IMG/VR virus record: IMGVR_UViG_3300010885_037407
Location: 1-64,000 of that record
Source of the DNA: a virus
DNA length: 64,000 bases
Strand: one strand, 5' to 3'
Under the pieces are notes generated by a model, which had not been told where the DNA came from, ran no database searches, and saw only the letters and a program-made list of their open reading frames with translations. Numbering within the stretch: position 1 is the stretch's first letter; each line of letters opens with the position of its first letter. Below, one piece after another: positions 61,241-64,000 of this stretch. A program made the translations under genes and the position numbers.

Positions 61241-63535
61241 TTAATCTTCGTCTTTAAAGACAGTTGCTCTTCTTCCACGAAGCCAATTTCCTGCTTCTTC
61301 ATCCGTTCCACTGCCGCCTCCTGTTGAAAGACTATATGCTCTACCCATTTGCTCTGGTCTATAATCTCCAATTATTTGAAATGACATTGCAACCTCAACT
61401 ATCATGGGAAGTTGCTTTGGAGTACGATTTCCAGCTGCATTGTCTTCTGCAATATCCCAAGTTGCGTCATCTGGAATAGTATATGACAATGAAGTTATGA
61501 ATCCAGGAGTTTCTTGAAATAAATCTCCAATCGTAATTCGCATCATAGGCCCAGAAGGTTTAGATCCTCCATTAATATCAGGCATAGTATATGAAGCTAA
61601 ATAATTTATTTTTCTCCACATAGGTATCATTTCAGATCTTGACATCGCTGCTGCAATAAAATTAAATGATACTGATCTTTCGAAAGATGAGTATAAATAT
61701 GCTCCGTCTGGTCGTCCCATAATATCTATCCTATTCCATGAAGGTGAGAATGAATCAGAGAATCCTGTCATTGTACACCGAAACGGCATTACATTTTGTC
61801 CTTGCACACCGTCTTGAAAATAAAATTTAATTAAGTCTTTTGCAGTATCCGGGTATATTTGTTCAAGTCCTACATTTGCTATATCCAACGCATTAACACG
61901 GTCACCACGAAAATCTTTATTTAATGCTAATATTGTTCTTTGTTTAGTATTAAAATTAGACTCATTTAATATAAATTTATTTGGATCGGATCTATCAACA
62001 TCTTTAGCACCTAGATTTCCAAATCCATACTTTTTTTCTAAATTGCTATTTTCATAATACTTCTCATCCTGTTTACCTAAAAACGACTTGGCTCCTTTGT
62101 CTCCACTTGGCTCTTTAACTTTATTTCTGAAATCTTGTGGTATTGTAGTAGTTGCTCTTGATAAATCATTATACGCTAATACAGCATAACTTTTAATATT
62201 CGTTTTTGGAAAGCTAGCTGGTCGGCCATCAATATTTTCTGCTTTTGATCTAATACCATCTTGAAGTGTTCCAGGTGCTTGATCATAATTATCTGCATAC
62301 TTACTAAATTTACTATTTAATGAATCTAAAGCATCATCAACAGCTTTTGCTGTTCGTGGACTTCCTTCAGGCCCTCCATATTTCGAACCGTCAGGACTTG
62401 CACTTGTTTTCCACGCATTAATAGATATTATTGACGCATATTGCGATTTAATATAATATTTAGTATTCCATTTTTGTCTATCAGCAGCCTCTATAGATGC
62501 ATCTTTTGAATTAGTATATCTTCTAATAGTAGTAGTTCCTATTCCATATACAGACCCTGGGCCTGCTAATCCTGAAAGTTCTTTGATGGGCGCTCCTTTG
62601 AATCCTGTAATAATACTATCAAAACCTAACATTTCACTTTTAAGTTTTATTAAACGGCTATATGGTTCTTTAGGAGATAATCTCTGTTTTTCTCTTAATA
62701 CATTTTCATAGCTAGATGCGTCATTTAAAAATGGAAGTCCATGTTTAGTAAAATGTAATCCAAATGCAGTGGTTGGCACTGATAGCAATGATGTTAAACC
62801 TGAATGTATTCTAGTTTGTCTAGTAAATGCACCTCCAACAGCTTCTACTTTTGGATTTGTTAAACCTAAACCTACTTGTTTAACTACCCATAATAAACCT
62901 TTTGGTGATGCCATCCATTTTGCTATTCTAACAGTATCTAATGCAGAACGTTCCAAAGCAGTTACCATACCACCTCGAATCAATCCATCATCAAATGTAC
63001 TACCCCATCGTTTTCCAATATCTCTTAACACTAATGGATGTTTCATATAACTAGGGTTATATGCATCATCACGTAAATTGAATTTTTTATATTCAGCGTC
63101 TAATGCCGAAGGAGAGTTTTTTTCTGTTGAGCGAGTATACAATAAACTTTTATTTGGTTGACCTGTAATCGATTGAATTACATTTCCGTATTTATTTTTA
63201 TCATTATATCCTTTTACAGAAAATTTCTTTGTTGCAGTTGCTCCTGATTTCAAATATCTAAATATTGAACCGTCAGGTAATTGATTGTCCAATGAAGCAT
63301 TTCCAACTTGTAACACAGATGTTGGTACTGCATGATTGTATGTAGAACCTTGAATACCTAATATATTAGATTTGTTTTTATCGCTAGCTTTACTTGTAAA
63401 ACCTTTTGCTCCAGATTTCTTATCATCGAAAAAATTAACTTCTCCTGGTATTGTTACTAGAGATGTTAATTTGCTTTCATGAGAAAAGTCGGAACGGAAA
63501 TTTGATAATATAGATTTTAAATCAATTAGTGCCAT
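61241..63535 (-). CDS. Large tail/baseplate structural protein (764 aa)
   Basis: N-terminal 450 residues are Gly/Lys/Ser-rich with many AT-coded loops. The C-terminal third carries a domain I associate with myovirus tail/baseplate proteins: FRCTMTGFSDSFSPSWNRID, RSVSFNFIAAAMSRSEMIPM, GPMMRITIGDLFQETPGFI, and PMIVEVAMSFQIIGDYRP. Exact equivalent in T4 not assigned. Followed by the wedge protein gene after 22 bases. Confidence 0.6.
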   Translation of the reverse strand: MALIDLKSILSNFRSDFSHESKLTSLVTIPGEVNFFDDKKSGAKGFTSKASDKNKSNILGIQGSTYNHAVPTSVLQVGNASLDNQLPDGSIFRYLKSGATATKKFSVKGYNDKNKYGNVIQSITGQPNKSLLYTRSTEKNSPSALDAEYKKFNLRDDAYNPSYMKHPLVLRDIGKRWGSTFDDGLIRGGMVTALERSALDTVRIAKWMASPKGLLWVVKQVGLGLTNPKVEAVGGAFTRQTRIHSGLTSLLSVPTTAFGLHFTKHGLPFLNDASSYENVLREKQRLSPKEPYSRLIKLKSEMLGFDSIITGFKGAPIKELSGLAGPGSVYGIGTTTIRRYTNSKDASIEAADRQKWNTKYYIKSQYASIISINAWKTSASPDGSKYGGPEGSPRTAKAVDDALDSLNSKFSKYADNYDQAPGTLQDGIRSKAENIDGRPASFPKTNIKSYAVLAYNDLSRATTTIPQDFRNKVKEPSGDKGAKSFLGKQDEKYYENSNLEKKYGFGNLGAKDVDRSDPNKFILNESNFNTKQRTILALNKDFRGDRVNALDIANVGLEQIYPDTAKDLIKFYFQDGVQGQNVMPFRCTMTGFSDSFSPSWNRIDIMGRPDGAYLYSSFERSVSFNFIAAAMSRSEMIPMWRKINYLASYTMPDINGGSKPSGPMMRITIGDLFQETPGFITSLSYTIPDDATWDIAEDNAAGNRTPKQLPMIVEVAMSFQIIGDYRPEQMGRAYSLSTGGGSGTDEEAGNWLRGRRATVFKDED

Positions 63536-63547
63536 ATATGTTATTTA

Positions 63548-64000
63548 TTATCCGTTAGTACCATAACCGCTATCCACTTTGGTATTATATGTTTTTCTCA
63601 ATGTAGTTTGCTTTTCTATTTCGTCAATAACTCTTCCGCCTATATTAATTTTTACTGGCTGAGAAGTTGCAGCAATTAATTGTTTTAATAAACTAGCAAT
63701 TTCTGTATTGTCTTGTTGCTGTGGACTTATTATATTACTTACTGCGGACATTGCTGAAGTTGCTAAATCTCCTAATCCACTTAAAAAATTTCCATTTTCA
63801 GGAGTACTTGATGTACTAGAAGTACCATCTAAATCAGTACCAGCTACAAGAGAATCATTTTTATTTAATTGAAATGAACCTTTTCGTCCTGAAACTACTA
63901 AACCTCCTGACGGGTCTATTTTAGCATCATCTTCATGCTTAACAGAAGCTTCCTCCATACTGCTTGAAGCTTCTTTAGATTTATCATTATCTAAATTTAA
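63548..64000 (-). CDS. C-terminal part of a virion protein, 5' end cut by window edge
   Basis: The frame has no stop up to the right edge, so the start lies outside; an internal Met at 63958 is not necessarily the start. The visible 150 residues are Ser/Asp-rich, with a helical stretch (SLLKQLIAATSQPVKIN) and a conserved-looking end (RVIDEIEKQTTLRKTYNTKV). It could be the tail of a tape-measure or hub-type protein. Confidence 0.6.
   Translation of the reverse strand, partial: LNLDNDKSKEASSSMEEASVKHEDDAKIDPSGGLVVSGRKGSFQLNKNDSLVAGTDLDGTSSTSSTPENGNFLSGLGDLATSAMSAVSNIISPQQQDNTEIASLLKQLIAATSQPVKINIGGRVIDEIEKQTTLRKTYNTKVDSGYGTNG

Overview
The window looks like an internal part of the genome of a large, AT-rich, T4-like contractile-tailed phage. 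Every gene I can support lies on the minus strand, packed with short gaps or with stop/start overlaps. The outermost genes run off both edges. A Bacteroidota host is suggested by 13 intergenic sites with a Bacteroidota-type promoter layout (TTTG, 20 bases, TATnTTTA), by a GroEL that reads like Bacteroidota GroEL, and by an Hc1-like nucleoid protein. I see no tRNA, rRNA, CRISPR array, integrase or insertion sequence, and no gene-free stretch above 300 bases.

Layout in transcription order (high to low coordinate). 58.4-64.0 kb: virion genes, including the end of a larger protein, a 764-residue tail/baseplate protein, a LysM-like gp53-type wedge protein and a 599-residue baseplate candidate. 51.6-58.4 kb: a family A DNA polymerase-like protein, ssDNA-binding protein, RecA/UvsX recombinase, 5'-3' exonuclease and DnaB-type helicase. 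47.3-51.5 kb: both subunits of class I ribonucleotide reductase, thioredoxin and dUTPase. 42.6-45.5 kb: QueD, QueE and FolE with GroES. 35.6-42.2 kb: family B DNA polymerase and three glycosyltransferases. 27.1-34.5 kb: a DpdA-like transglycosylase, GroEL, sliding clamp, both clamp-loader subunits, dNMP kinase and an inserted GIY-YIG homing endonuclease. 25.5-27.0 kb: a PD-(D/E)XK nuclease, a SLOG protein and a zinc-ribbon peptide. 6.7-25.4 kb: about 22 overlapping genes for nucleotide-sugar and glycan work (about a dozen glycosyltransferases, three sugar-nucleotide epimerases, a UDP-sugar dehydrogenase, a DegT aminotransferase, four methyltransferases). 1-6.5 kb: accessory genes, including many tiny membrane or zinc-binding proteins, an Ntn-hydrolase, a HAD phosphatase and a metallopeptidase.

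Together the genes describe a phage with its own replisome, nucleotide supply and chaperonin, a probable 7-deazaguanine DNA modification (FolE, QueD, QueE, DpdA; no QueC here), and an exceptionally large glycan cluster that could decorate virion or DNA.

The strongest undescribed signals are the promoter class, whose 20-base spacer carries an invariant G and an AAWWGAATT-like core; two single-gene cassettes enclosed by 17-20 base inverted repeats; QueD and QueE variants with altered metal-binding residues; and a short N-terminal helix shared by three otherwise unrelated small proteins.
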